NCBI RefSeq assembly: GCF_009905375.1
Contig: NW_027417073.1
Location: forward strand, 26,080-90,079
Direction: 5' to 3'
Length of the DNA stretch: 64,000 nt
From: Apium graveolens
Taxonomy: Eukaryota; Streptophyta; Magnoliopsida; Apiales; Apiaceae
The notes under the pieces are model-generated. The model worked only from the letters and a program-made list of their open reading frames with translations. It was not told the DNA's origin and searched no databases. Position 1 is the stretch's first letter, and the number at the start of each line of letters is the position of its first letter. The position numbers and the translations under genes are program-made. Shown piece by piece: positions 1 to 11,329 of this stretch.

Positions 1-998
1 ATGGATGAACAATATCTACTCGATGGATAAGCAATGTCTACTCGACAGATAAGCCATCACTACTCGATGGATAAGCAATATCCACCGGGAGTAGAGAAGT
101 CAGGAAAGCTACTCGAGAACTCAAGAAGATATCAACAAACCAATTTGAAGAACTGTAGATTGGAGATATCGACAAGTCATTCCTTCACTAGAGAACTCAT
201 AGTTATCGACAAGTCTATATTTATTCGATAACTCAGAGATATCTACAAGTCAAAGTGAAGATATGGAGACTAGAGATCTCGACAAGCTGAAGACCTCTAC
301 AAGCCAAACTCATTATGGAGTGCTAGAGATCTCGATAAGCCTATGTACTTATCGAGATGTCAAGTGTTCTATTAATTCAAACTGGAGATCTCGAAGTACA
401 GTCTCAAAGTACAGAATTGCAGATCAGTTTAATATCCAAGATAAACAATCAACAAACACTCCAACAGCTGGATTGACAAGTCTACAAAAAGCAGCTTGAT
501 GAGTGTGCAATATCAATGGCAAAGATTAACTGACAGAGGAAGATTAAAGTAAACACGGGATGCCAAAGATATGCTAAGCCAGAAATGGAATATTTGCTTT
601 TCTATAAATAGAAATGACATGTGACAGTTTAGAAAAGTTAATAGCATGTTTATTATCCATTGTGTAAACCAGCAGTTAACTGAGATATAAAGTTAACACT
701 GGTCTTCTAGTTAGAAGTAATTATTTAGATCAAAATTCTTGTAACACTCTCGAGAAGAAGCTGAGCTCTTTAACTTCAAAGAGCTTAGAAATTTTGTAGC
801 AAAACATCTTAATTTTTAATACAAAAATTAAGTGAGTTTTGAAGATCTGTGTTCTTTGTTTTCTGCAAGCTTATATTCTGCATGAACACTTTTCTATACA
901 ACATTTAATTTACTTTGTTCAACCATTAACCTTCAAGAAAAGCCTAAAATCAGAAAAACACATTCACCCCCCTCTGTGTGTGATTCATTACCTAAAAA
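1..998 (+). repeat. SIRE-type LTR, 3' portion, cut by window start
   Basis: This is the right-hand part of a copia LTR of the same broad family as elements A and C. It is packed with degenerate motifs such as TCGACAAGTC and ACTCGAGAACTC. It aligns by eye with the reverse complement of the LTR at 8297-9747: AAGCCAGAAATGG, then a TATA box TATAAATA at 603-610, then AAGTTAACACTGGTC, and a C-rich terminus CATTCACCCCCCTCTGTGTG. The expected terminal CA is eroded, so the end near 998 is approximate. No primer binding site follows, so it is a solo LTR or the 3' LTR of an element lying left of the window. Confidence 0.75.
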
Positions 999-1368
999 AA
1001 CCCAATAAAGAATATTTATAACCAAATCATCCAAACAAAACGAAAAAGACGTGACTCAAAGTCCCCTAACCCAACTTAAGGCATATAGACACAAATTATA
1101 GTCCCAACAACTTCCCCAATATACATAAGTCGATCATCACATCTATTAACCTTCACCGTTAGGCTCATTCGCCCGTTTCCCTTGTCATGTAGTTTCTTAT
1201 ATACAAATATTTACATTTTTCGCAAAATATCAACCAATTCTAAAAACTTATCAATCAAAATCCCAATGTTTAATATGCTAATGAATGAATGTTTTAAAAT
1301 TATATTCTTACTAAAAATGATAGAGATTATTATAAATCAGAGAAAAATATGATGTAAATGGTAGTATG
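999..1368. other. AT-rich intergenic DNA, no gene seen
   Basis: No open frame with recognisable protein similarity, RNA gene or repeat structure is visible between the LTR end and the target duplication of the next hAT-like element. Confidence 0.5.
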
Positions 1369-1376
1369 GTGTAACT

Positions 1377-2298
1377 TAGAGCTGCACATAAACAGAGTCG
1401 AGCCGAATTCTGTGCAAGCCGAGCTTATTTTATTTTTTAAACGAGATAAACTGAACTGAGTTTAATAATCGAGTCAAAAGTGATGTTCAAACTCGGCTCG
1501 TTTCTAAACGAACCAAGCCCAAACCGAACTCGAATTTGTTCACGAACAACCGAGTTGAGCCGAACTCGAGTCGAGTTGTCCATTAATAGTTCACATATAT
1601 TCGACAAATCTTAAAGTATAATTTATAATTTTACAAGTTGTATCGAGATCAAATATTAGTCTTATATTACAATTATATACGCACACTCACACTCTATACT
1701 TGTCTTTTAATCGATCTAATTTTATTTTTCAAGACGAGTTTTAGGAATATATCCAATTTAATTTTAAATTATTGAGACATTCGTAGCTTTAGAAAATGTA
1801 CAATACTTTTTAAACCACCGTTATCGAAATTTTATTATATTTTGATATTTTACTTAAATTTGGTTTATGTAAGTTACAAGTTATTTAATAGTGTTTATGA
1901 AAATTTGAAGAATTGAAGATGAATATATTATGATAACGATATTTAATAGTTTTCTTACAAAAAACTAAGTGTTAAATTTAGAAAAATAAACAAAAACTCT
2001 AATATATACTAATAAAAATATTTTAGTGATTAATCATAATTTATTATTAGTGATATATATAAACTTTATTCGAGTAGAGTCGAGTTATTAAATTCGAGCC
2101 GAATTCGAGTCGTGTCCGAGCTAATTGAGCCGAGTCCATGTCGAACAAACAAAAAGCTCGTCTCGGCTCGTTTACTCACCCGATCGCATTTTCATGTTCA
2201 TGAACGCCTCGTTTAAAGAAAACGAGCCGAGTTGAGTTTATTTAAACCAGTCTATCCCGAGTTTTGTTTACAAACGACTGTGTTTGTTTGCAACCCTA
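1377..2298. mobile_element. hAT-like non-autonomous element (MITE) with 8-bp TSD
   Basis: It is bounded by a perfect 8-bp direct repeat GTGTAACT at 1369-1376 and 2299-2306, the size typical of hAT transposition. Termini are inverted and imperfect: TAGAGCTGCACATAAAC on the left; the right end reads TAGGGTTGCAAACAAAC on the opposite strand. Both ends carry dense subterminal copies of GAGCCGAG/CTCGGCTC-like motifs, as seen where hAT transposases bind. The middle is AT-rich and non-coding. There is no transposase, so movement would need an autonomous relative. Confidence 0.82.
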
Positions 2299-3077
2299 GT
2301 GTAACTAACTGCACGATTCATATGAAAAAATTTGTAACTGCCGCAATAAAAGTTTATAACTGCTAACTTATTAAATAAAAAAATAAAATACTGTTTTTAT
2401 CGTTCTAAATTATTGTCTTATTATTTTATAGAAATAATAAAATACTATTTTTTCAAAACAAATTTGTGATTTTCCTATTATCTAGATATTTTCAAAAATA
2501 AAGTTACAACAAGAAACAACCAAAGGTAATTTTTTTAAAATTTGTTCATGGTTGTATTAAGATTGTATTTGATATAAACTATGCAACTTGTTAAGTAACG
2601 TATTATGCGATCAAAGACGATTATAACTAAAAAATGTTAGTATACACAAATTTGTTCCCAAATGTTAGCTATTCTCTCATAAATAATATGAATCTCTCAT
2701 ACATACATACATATGAGATATATGAATAAAATCGTGCAATGTATCAGTTGGGAACATTTTTTATATGCATTTCAAAATTGCTCTTATAATTAACAAATTT
2801 TAAAGTTGGATTTGTAGTGAATTTTGATCAATTTCAGTTGTAAATATGATGACGAAGTTGCAATTTGTTTCTTGCAAAAAAATAAATAAATCAAAATATG
2901 GTATATTTCACTACACCATAAGTGCTCAAATGCTATGCTTTTTTTGAGTGTTGCAAGAAAAATGTTCTCTTAGGTATGATTTTGCTTAATTTTATCCAAC
3001 ACTAGTCAAAAAGCATTGCATTAAACAGAAATGTACTGTTTTGGTAAAATTATTAGTGTTGTGACGTGCAACACCAC

Positions 3078-3580
3078 GTTTAAGCGTTGCATTATACTAA
3101 TTATTTTTTGAGATTATAAAAATAGATATATTATCAAAGCAAATACAATAAGTTTAACATTTTAGTCATTTATTTCCTTAAAATATAAAATGTAATATTT
3201 TAATTTAATTTAACATATTTAGACATACATTTATATAAGTTTAAATCGTATTTTAAATTTTTGTAAAATTATAAATTTTGAAAATTAAAAAAATCTATTT
3301 TTTTAAAATCAAAATATAGTTTTTTTCGTTTAAGCGTTTCATTATATTAATTATTTTTGAGATTATAAAAATAGATATATTATCAAAATAAATACAATAA
3401 CTTTAAAATTTTAATCATTTGTTTAAAATATAAAATATAGTATTTTATTTAATTAAACGTATTTAGATATACATTTTATATAAGTTTAAATCGTATTTTT
3501 AATTTTTGTAAAATTATAAATTTTGAAAATTAAAAAAATGTAAAAAAACAATATTTTTAATTAAAATATAAGTTTTTTAA
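3078..3580. repeat. Tandem duplication, two units of about 250 bp
   Basis: Two diverged units start at 3078 and 3328, each opening with GTTTAAGCGTT and running through ATAAAAATAGATATATTATC, TATATAAGTTTAAATCGTA and ATTATAAATTTTGAAAATTA in the same order. Scattered substitutions and small indels separate them. The content is AT-rich and non-coding. Origin is unknown. Confidence 0.8.
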
Positions 3581-3839
3581 AAAAATGCAAAGCTAGTAGT
3601 TGAAACTGATCTTAGACACAGAGACTCTTGGTGAAACTCTACACCACGCGAAACAACTATTATTTTGTTTAAAAAATAGAAATATAATATATGCACTTAA
3701 TATTTTGACTCCATGACCCAAATTTTGGGTAGACAAAACTCCCCCCATTAGAAAAATTTTGGGCAAAATCTCCCCCCTTTCTCACTCTCATTTTCCCCTT
3801 CGTCGCTCTCATTTCGGACAAAACTCATCAGGTAATCTT

Positions 3840-3897
3840 CTCCCTCCCCCTCCCCCTCCCTCTCCCTCTCCCTCTCCCCTCTCCTCTTTCCCTCTCT
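3840..3897. repeat. CT-rich microsatellite
   Basis: A pyrimidine-only run of CCCTCC and CTCCCT units. It could be a relic of a gene leader, but no coding sequence follows, so it is treated as a simple repeat. Confidence 0.8.
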
Positions 3898-4783
3898 TTA
3901 ATTTCTATTACATATCATTTGCAAGATATTAAAAAAAAAGATAACAAGAGTTCTAATTTGATCAAATTATAACAAATTGTTATAATTTACTATGACAATA
4001 AAACTTAATAAGTAAAACAAGTTATAATTTGATCGTCATTTGGTTCAACTATAAAAAAGATAACAAGAGTTAGATATTCCAAAATACAACAATAGTTAGA
4101 TATTCTATAAAAAATACTAGATTCAAATCCTCTTAACAGTATAATTAAAATATGTTTATTTGCCAAAAATCCAAAGTTTGACCTCCCAAATAAAAATATT
4201 GAAATTTAGAATTTTCTACTATTAGCATGGCATGTTTATCAATTCGAGTAATATCAAGTCGACGGAGATTCAATTTATTGGCTAATTAGTCAATAAATCA
4301 ATAGTAGTTAATTAAATAATATATAATAATAATATATCTTTTTCCCTTCTTCTACTAATGTATTTACGTACGTAAGCTGACTATACATATAAATATAAAT
4401 AAATCATATTACATGCATATTCAATTTTAATTAATTTATAAATGCATAAAGACTTCCACTTAAAGATGGAAGTTGTATGGTAAAACCTCCATAAATTAAT
4501 AATCTCTCATAAGAATTTTTCTCAGTCCTAATTGGACCAGTTTAAAAATTGATCAATTTTGATAAAATAATAATATAATATTTTTTTTATAAAATTCCTA
4601 CATAGATATTTGGTCCTAATAAATTCATAAATTAATAAATCTTCTTAATTATAAAAAAAAATTATATTACAACTTTGTAAAAATATGATTATATTATTGT
4701 TTATTTTTTCACAGTTTAAATATTTTTGAAACTTAACCATAATTCGGTTTATTATATTCTTCATTATTTGGGTTGATATTTTC

Positions 4784-5725
4784 TAGGACCGTAAACGGAC
4801 CAAGTTGTTCGTTAAGATTGCTCGAGTTCGCTTGAGTCGAGCTCGATAAACTCAGTTCGACAGTCTACCGAACTCAAGTTCAGACAAATTTTTTTTATCC
4901 GTTAAGCTTAACGAACGAACTGGTGTTCGACTTCTGTTCAACAAGAGTTCGCCCGAGTTCGTTCGGCTCGAGTTCGTTCGAGAAAAAGAGAAAAAAAATA
5001 ATTAATAAATAATGATAAGATTACATTCATCAAAACTAGTTGGTATCTCATTACATTCGTCCATTAGATTTCTAAACCATTTATTCAAGTACTTAACATA
5101 AATATAAACTAGGTCGTTACACATAAAACACACACAAAAGTTAAATAAATAATCCAAAACCTAGCCTTCGAACCATAAATAGTCATGTTCTGTCTCTTAA
5201 GTGCACAAACAATATCAGAATTTCAATCAAACAATCGAAGTGCGGAATGCAAAAAAACAAAGAAAATGCATGAGAAGTTAATACAATCCTAAAAATTCAT
5301 GAGAGTCGAATAAAAGATGTGTCCGACTTAAACATTCTTACATCGTTAATAGAGTCGATCTTTAACTCTCAATTTCTCAATTTCTTGATCTCAGAGTCGG
5401 TGATCATCTTTATAGTCGTATGTATCTATATCTAATATATTGTCGATTCAATTGTTTTAGTTTTGTTTTGAATCCTTAATTATTCAATTGGTCCACAAGA
5501 CCCACACATGAAAAGTGGGACCAAATTAAAGGTTGTTTAATTTTGATTGGAATTACAAATTAAAGGCCCATAAAATATATTTGTCATTCTTTTTAACGAG
5601 CTGTTCGAACTCGTTCAGTTCGTTAAGTTCGTGAACAACTCATTTTCGGTTCGAGGACAACTGAACTTGATTTTGTACAAAGAATATTGTTCGCTAATAT
5701 TAACGAACATTCTTTGACAACCCTA
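4784..5725. mobile_element. Older hAT-like non-autonomous element
   Basis: The left end is TAGGACCGTAAACGGACC; the right end reads TAGGGTTGTCAAAG on the opposite strand, giving TAGG...CCTA inverted termini. The flanking 8-mers ATATTTTC (4776-4783) and TTATTTAC (5726-5733) match at 6 of 8 positions, fitting a decayed target duplication. Both arms contain repeated CGAGTTCG / GTTCGTT motifs resembling those of the element at 1377. No transposase is encoded. Confidence 0.6.
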
Positions 5726-6321
5726 TTATTTACGAACATGATTAAAAAGTTGTCGAGTATCTTTGATTCATTAAGTGTTTTTTACGCATCGTAAACATTA
5801 TTTTCAAGAATGGAATTCACAATTTCTTGTGGACTCTTGACATGTGGATCACATTTATTCTATTTAAATATATATAAATGAAATGTATCTTTATTTGATA
5901 TCAAAAACTCTAAAAAATGATAACAAAAATTATTAGTTCTAAACAATACATGCAATTTACTAAATAATTATTATTGTTGTAGTTAATATAGTTTAAACCT
6001 CGTGCTATGCACAAGTAGTGGTGAGCATTCGAAAATTTGGTTACCGAACCGAAATTATTTTGGATATCCAAATTACCAAAAATATAAAATTACTTTTTCA
6101 AATACAGATGCGAATTAATTTTGAATGGGAACCGCATTATTATCAATTCGGTTCGGAATCCAATTATTCCAAAAAGCCAAATATTTTACTAGAAATTTTT
6201 AAAACCTCTTTCTTATGGAATAATTTATTTTTATTAGAGTTAAGTTGATCATATAATATATTTTTATAACAAAAATAAAATTAAACAAAATTTTTTTAAA
6301 ATAGAATATATAAAAATAGAG

Positions 6322-6551
6322 CCTGCAAGGGTTGATTCAGCTGGTTAAAGAGGGGATAACTATCCTCTTGGTCACATGTTCGAATCCCACGGGAGGAGAA
6401 TTTATGATTATGCCTCGTGAGTCAGAGCATGTTACTTAAATACAGTTTACCTTGGTTCACATGGTTTGCAGGCTATTGCGAGAGCCCGTAGGATTTACCC
6501 AGTGCGCACCCGAAGGGTAGCGGCTGCGGGTTACCTACGATAAAAAAAAAA
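6322..6551 (+). mobile_element. tRNA-derived SINE
   Basis: It has an internal RNA polymerase III promoter: a box A-like TGATTCAGCTGG at 6333-6344 and box B GTTCGAATCCC at 6378-6388, about 34 bp apart. A non-tRNA body follows and it ends in an A-rich tail. A perfect 17-bp target duplication AATATATAAAAATAGAG flanks it at 6305-6321 and 6552-6568, as expected for LINE-assisted retroposition. It sits inside the hAT-like MITE. SINE subfamily not determined. Confidence 0.87.
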
Positions 6552-6715
6552 AATATATAAAAATAGAGAGAGACGAGTAGATCAATCATAACTTATCGAA
6601 AACAACAACAATCTGATAAACAAACATACAAATAACATATAGTGTACGATAAATAAGTAAAAAAAAGATTATATTTATAGTTTGTTATTGTTTATCGTGT
6701 TTCAAATATAATATA

Positions 6716-6935
6716 CTCCCTCTATTTTTATATATTTGTCGTTTAAATTTTCTGCATGTAATTTAAAGTGGTTTGACCGAGTAGTTAAAATGGTTATTTT
6801 TAAAAAATTATTTTTGTGAATTTTAGTATAGGTTATGTATTTTTATTCAAAAAATAATCATTTTTACGACCCAGTCAACGCACATTGAGATGTGTGCAGA
6901 AAAGTCAAACGGAAACTATATAAAAACAGATGGAG
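6716..6935. mobile_element. Stowaway-like (Tc1/mariner) MITE
   Basis: The left terminus CTCCCTCTATTTTTATATA and the right terminus, which reads CTCCATCTGTTTTTATATA on the other strand, form inverted repeats of the CTCCCTCCGT class. A TA dinucleotide lies on both sides (6714-6715, 6936-6937). Length of 220 bp and lack of coding capacity fit a Stowaway MITE. It lies within the hAT-like element at 6016-7165. Confidence 0.85.
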
Positions 6936-7173
6936 TAACTGATAATTTAAAAAATTGTATATAACGAATAAAACATATTTTTTTTACAAAAAACTAGATT
7001 TATTGGTTGAGATAAATCCAAAAATCCATTAAAAAACCAAAACTCCGAATAATCTAATAGGCATTCCATATACTGAACCATATTTTGTCAGTTCGATATC
7101 CGAATCAAAATATTTCGAATATATCCATTCGGTATATGGATATCCGAACCGAATGCTCACCCCTATGCACAAG

Positions 7174-7748
7174 TTCCCGTTTATATATATATATATTCAT
7201 TATTTTATATATCCACTATATTAGAGGCACAAATCTTGAATTTTCTTAAATTTTTTCATTTAAATTGATCCCTAATTCAGAAATTAAATTTTATAAATTT
7301 TATTTATAAAATAATATAACAACTTTAATATATTTTATGTAAATATATAATAATTATAAATTTGTAATAAACATTATAAAATAATTAGAAAGAAGTCGTC
7401 ATGGTTATTTGAGAAGATAAATTGTGACAATAGTTTAGCATGGGACCAAGTCTGGTAGTTAGCAATTTAGTAGGTGTATAAGAGTATTTATTTAATATAT
7501 TTTTTATTTTAAATAACCAAAATGAAGGGGATAATAGTTGAAACAAATTATACTATATTCCGTTTCTTATATTTTAATATAGATCACTATTATGATTATA
7601 GTTAATTTTGGAAGGATATACAACTTTAACCGATATAAATTATTAATATCAATTTTATCAGAACTAATTAAAATGGTTAATACATGATTAAAATTATAAT
7701 GAAAAATATTATATATAAAAATGTTATATGGTATTAAAAAGATTATTA

Positions 7749-7779
<31 letters not shown>

Positions 7780-8290
7780 AAGTCTGTGTATGGCAACTTC
7801 TATGTACTAAACTATAATAAGTAAAACTTATGATAATTTGTAGTTAAGTTGTGCTTTCATGATTATACTTTTCAATAACAGTCGTTAGATTTTTAAAACA
7901 AGTTAATGAGAATCGTTAGAGGTATGTTAAAATTATTCTAAGCAATGAGCTCATGTTTAAATTCCAATAACAACACCCATTACTCATTAACATTAAGATC
8001 ATTCTATACGGTTGTTTCAGGTTCGAATCACATCAACACCATATATTGATTAACATATTAAATATATGTTAATATACTTTATTTGATTTTAATTATATAT
8101 TAAATACACTTAAATCAAATTATTATTATATAGTAATTGATTTTTGTACTATATTATTTATAAAATTTTATAAAATTTATATGTTGTGCAAGACATGCCT
8201 ATATTATAACAAGACTAAGTCAAACTGACAACCTTAAGAATTAGTTATATGATAGTTTAAATCTATATTTTATATTATATTACTTGAGTT
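7174..8290. other. AT-rich intergenic DNA with TA microsatellites
   Basis: No gene or element is recognised. Short TA runs occur near 7184-7195 and 7750-7775. The last five bases, GAGTT, are the expected target duplication of element C, but its partner would lie outside the window. Confidence 0.5.
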
Positions 8291-8296
8291 TGTAAA

Positions 8297-9747
8297 TGTT
8301 AGATATGAATACAACACGGGGGGGGGGGGGGGGTGAATGTGTTTTGGCTTAAATATTTATTTTTTGATCGACTTTGGCTTTAGCAATTGGTTATTATCAA
8401 TGATTTGGTAGAATAGATGTTAAATATAAATAATAATGCAAATATGTAAAACAAAGATCTTCAAAACTCACTTAAATTTTATATTAAAAATCAAGCAGTG
8501 TTTTGCTACAAAATCTCTAAGTTCTTGGTTTAGAACTTAGCTTCTTTCTTGAGAGAGAATACAAGATTTTCTATCTAGATTCTTACAACTGACTAAGGAC
8601 CAGTGTTAACTTTATAACTCAGTTAACTGCTGGTTTACACAGTGTGTAATAAGACATGCTATTAGATTTTCTAAACTGTCACTTGTCATTTCTATTTATA
8701 GAAAAACAGATCTTCCATTTCTGGCTTAGCATATCTTTAGCATCCCGTATTTACTTTAATCATCCTTTGTCAGTTAATCTTTACCATTAATCTTGCACAT
8801 CTCTCAAGCTGCTTTTTGTAGACTTGTCAATTCAGCTGTGTGAATTGTTTGTTGATTTGCAACCTTGGATATTGAACTGTTCTGCAATTCTGTAATTAGA
8901 GAAATTGCTTCACTTCGAGATCTCCAATTAAGCTGTAGAGAACTCGACAACTCGATAAGCATGTTGGCTTGTCGATATCTCTGAAACTTTATTGTTGACT
9001 TGACTTATCGACAACTCTGAGTTCTCTAGTGAATTTTGGTTTATCGATAACTCAAAGTTCTCTAATGGACTTTGGCTTATCGATAACTCAGAGTTCTCTA
9101 ATGAATGTATACTTGTCGATATCTCTGAGTTCTCGAATGGGTATCTGACTTGTCGATATCTCCAATAGCATTTCCTGAGTTCTCGATAGACAATTCCTGA
9201 GTTCTCGATAGTTCTTTCTGAGTTCTCGATAGGTCTTTCTGAGTTCTCGATAGGTCTTTCTCTATAAAACTAATTCTGTGACTTGTAGAGATCTTGACTT
9301 AGAATGTTTTTCACCAAATAAAATTATTCAACTCCAAGCTTCTTCATAATTCTTCAGAGGCATGATCTTCTTGATCTTCTTCCAGATAGAATTCTTAGGC
9401 TTGACACTGTTTAGGGAAAAATGCTCCAGTCTGCTCCATTTACATTTTACAGATATTAAGTGTTAGAAGTATAAATTACAGATTAAGGTTACAATACAAC
9501 TAATCTTAGGGTTGGCCCCAAGTTTAACTGATTGCTAATGACATTGTCAGCATCAGTAATCTTTGACATCAGATCATTGAAGATTAATGACATTGTTAGC
9601 TCCAGTAATCTTTGACAGTAATCTTTGACATCAGATCATTGAAGATTAATGACATTGTTAGCTCCAGTAATCTTTGACATCAGATCATTGAAGATTAATG
9701 ACATTGTTAGCTCCAGTAATCTTTGACATCATCTATTATATATTACA
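8297..9747 (-). repeat. Element A 3' LTR
   Basis: It runs TGTTAGATATG...TATATTACA on the plus strand. In element sense it starts TGTAATATATAATAG and ends in a poly-C tract, seen here as an unusually long G run near 8318-8333. It contains a TATA box TATAAATA (complement of 8693-8700). There are many ATCGAGAACTCAG repeats at 8900-9270 and three copies of a roughly 50-bp unit containing GATTAATGACATTGTTAGC at 9530-9730. Confidence 0.93.
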
Positions 9748-9762
9748 ATCTCCCCCAACTTG
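9748..9762 (-). other. Element A polypurine tract
   Basis: In element sense CAAGTTGGGGGAGAT abuts the 3' LTR start. This is the primer site for plus-strand DNA synthesis. Elements B and E have near-identical tracts at the same place. Confidence 0.88.
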
Positions 9763-11329
9763 TTCATTATGAAATTATGCACAAGTTCTGATTGATGATG
9801 TCAAAACTTTAACTAAATGCAGAAACCAAAACCAATCTTCCCATCAGGTCTTCTTTTGTTGAGTTGCATTTAGATTTATTCAACATCCATTAGCTGTTTT
9901 GGCATTTAGATATATATTCTCCCCCTTTTTGACATTATCTCCAGGAAGAAAGATCCAGCTAAATGCACATTGTTCAAGCTGCTGTCATTGTCCATTTGGA
10001 ACACTGTCTGTAGCTTCAAGCTTCATTGAGATTCATGGTGATGAGTTTATTAAAAATAATAGAAGTTTCAATTAGATCTGCATAAAAAGTCTGTCAGTGA
10101 TAAAAGTCCTAAGCTCTCTGTTCTTTTGAATAAGTAGTCTCACCAATTCTCACTACACTAGTCTCATGACTTCTGAGAGTCAGAGTTCCCTCACAAGGAT
10201 TACTAAATCCATACACTCATCTACCTCTCCTTTTTTCAGGAAGGATCCTGCCTCTCTTATTCTTTGTTTTTCACTCAATTTTTTTTCTTATCCTCACATG
10301 AAAGGCTCAAATGTTGTTTGACCTACAGAAATAAGAGGCGGCTGAGAAGAGTTAATCTGTGATCATATGATTAGAGGAAGACCATATAGGGCTAATCATA
10401 CTCATTTCACCAGAAAAATGAGTGCATAAGCATCTATGACTGGGGTCACAGTTTGACTCACAGATTGCTCTGTGGTTGTGACAGTGTGTTGTCCTCCACT
10501 TGTAGTGGGAACCTCCAATTGAATTGGAGGGGATTTGACTGGGTTACTGCCATGTGCACCAGCCTCAAACCCTTGTGTGTCTTGCAACATACTGGCACTT
10601 GAATGTGCTAAGATTGCCCTTCTTATGACATTGTCATAGGCAATTGTTCTTCTAGCTTTGACTGCTAAGACAGCTTCTGCTAGAGTTATGAGGGGAGTTG
10701 TTCCTTCTTGAGGAACCTCCAATTGAATTGGAGATGATTTAGATAGCTCCCCCTCAGGAGTACTACCCTCAAACCTTTCAGTCTATGAATACTGTTTTGC
10801 ACATGAAGGTGCATAAGGAATACTCATGAAATATTCAATAAACTGATAAATTTTCATGTTTGGTGGATTCTTTTCTCAAACAACAGAACAATCTGAAGAA
10901 TATCATGAAATTGCTGTCCTTTTGTAAAACAGGTGGCTTTTGAGAGTCACCTGAGTGGGATTATGTTTGAGTTTGTGTTTGTGTTTGTGTTGCTGTGCCT
11001 GGGTAAACCGCAGTTTGGTTTTGAAATGTTTTAGCTGCAGTTTTAGCACTAATCCCTGTGAATTGATTATTTGAATTCCCTGTTGATGTCTTGTATTAGA
11101 CCTGTAATGCATTGAACAAATGTATCTTTTTGGAGTTTCATTAGACAAATACATTGTAAGATATTTTAGTTGCAAGCATTATTGCAAAGAAGAAAAAATT
11201 TAATATAAATATAAGCACATAGTAATTATTACACAAACAAGAGATTGGAAGACAAGAATCAGAACTTTCATTAAAAATGGAAACATAGTACATTGAGACA
11301 TAGATTTAATAAGTAAATCCTAATCCTAA
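9763..11329 (-). other. Element A 3' untranslated/ORF2-remnant region
   Basis: The stretch between the small ORF and the polypurine tract. Apart from the 106-codon frame at 10402-10722 it has no sizeable open frame. A copy of AAAAAGGGGGAG (complement near 9916-9927) matches a part of ORF2 in element B near 58443 that encodes AKKGEK, which suggests that an ORF2 existed here and was largely deleted. Confidence 0.5.
10402..10722 (-). pseudogene. Remnant ORF downstream of the small ORF in element A
   Basis: A 106-residue open frame of unknown function. It is rich in Thr, Ser and Val, has no motif I recognise, no signal peptide and no convincing membrane segment. The peptide KSPPIQLEVP and a related KSSPIQLEVP just upstream come from a duplicated DNA segment containing the near-perfect palindrome CTCCAATTGAATTGGAG at 10513-10529 and 10717-10733. 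It sits where elements B and E carry ORF2 and may be a leftover of that gene, although no clear alignment is visible. The start codon is uncertain because the frame may continue from upstream sequence. Confidence 0.35.

Larger units (their letters stand above)
2307..4775. other. AT-rich intergenic DNA without recognisable gene
   Basis: No protein-coding or RNA gene is supported. It holds a 250-bp tandem duplication and a CT-rich tract, listed separately. A short inverted pair around GTTCCCAA (about 2650-2770) and a CACTACACC start at 2915 hint at degraded small DNA transposons, but no matching ends or target duplications were found. Confidence 0.45.
6016..7165. mobile_element. hAT-like MITE hosting a SINE and a Stowaway
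   Basis: A perfect 8-bp target duplication TGCACAAG lies at 6008-6015 and 7166-7173. The left end is TAGTGGTGAGCATTCG; the right end reads TAGGGGTGAGCATTCGG on the opposite strand. Inverted GAACCGAA / TTCGGTTC and GGATATCC motifs continue inside both arms. Two later insertions, a SINE and a Stowaway-like MITE, account for about 470 bp, so the original element was near 0.68 kb. No transposase is present. Confidence 0.85.

Noticed and set aside
839..1021. 60-codon frame at the end of the first LTR
   Set aside because: It crosses the LTR terminus and flanking DNA and has no recognisable protein feature.
2915..3600. Possible CACTA-type element starting CACTACACC at 2915
   Set aside because: No matching TAGTG end or 3-bp target duplication found.
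3840..3897. CT-rich tract as the leader of a host gene
   Set aside because: No start codon with a sustained frame, splice sites or protein likeness follows within the next kilobase.
4480..4700. Sequence TAAAACCTCCATAAATTAAT resembling one end of a common plant MITE
   Set aside because: The opposite inverted end could not be located, so boundaries cannot be supported.
6322..6400. Possible tRNA gene, from box A and box B
   Set aside because: It does not fold into a clear tRNA, and the unit has a SINE tail, poly-A and target duplications.
8900..9270. Regular short repeats that could suggest a CRISPR-like array
   Set aside because: Units are degenerate, unevenly spaced and part of a plant LTR; no unique spacers of constant length and no cas genes.
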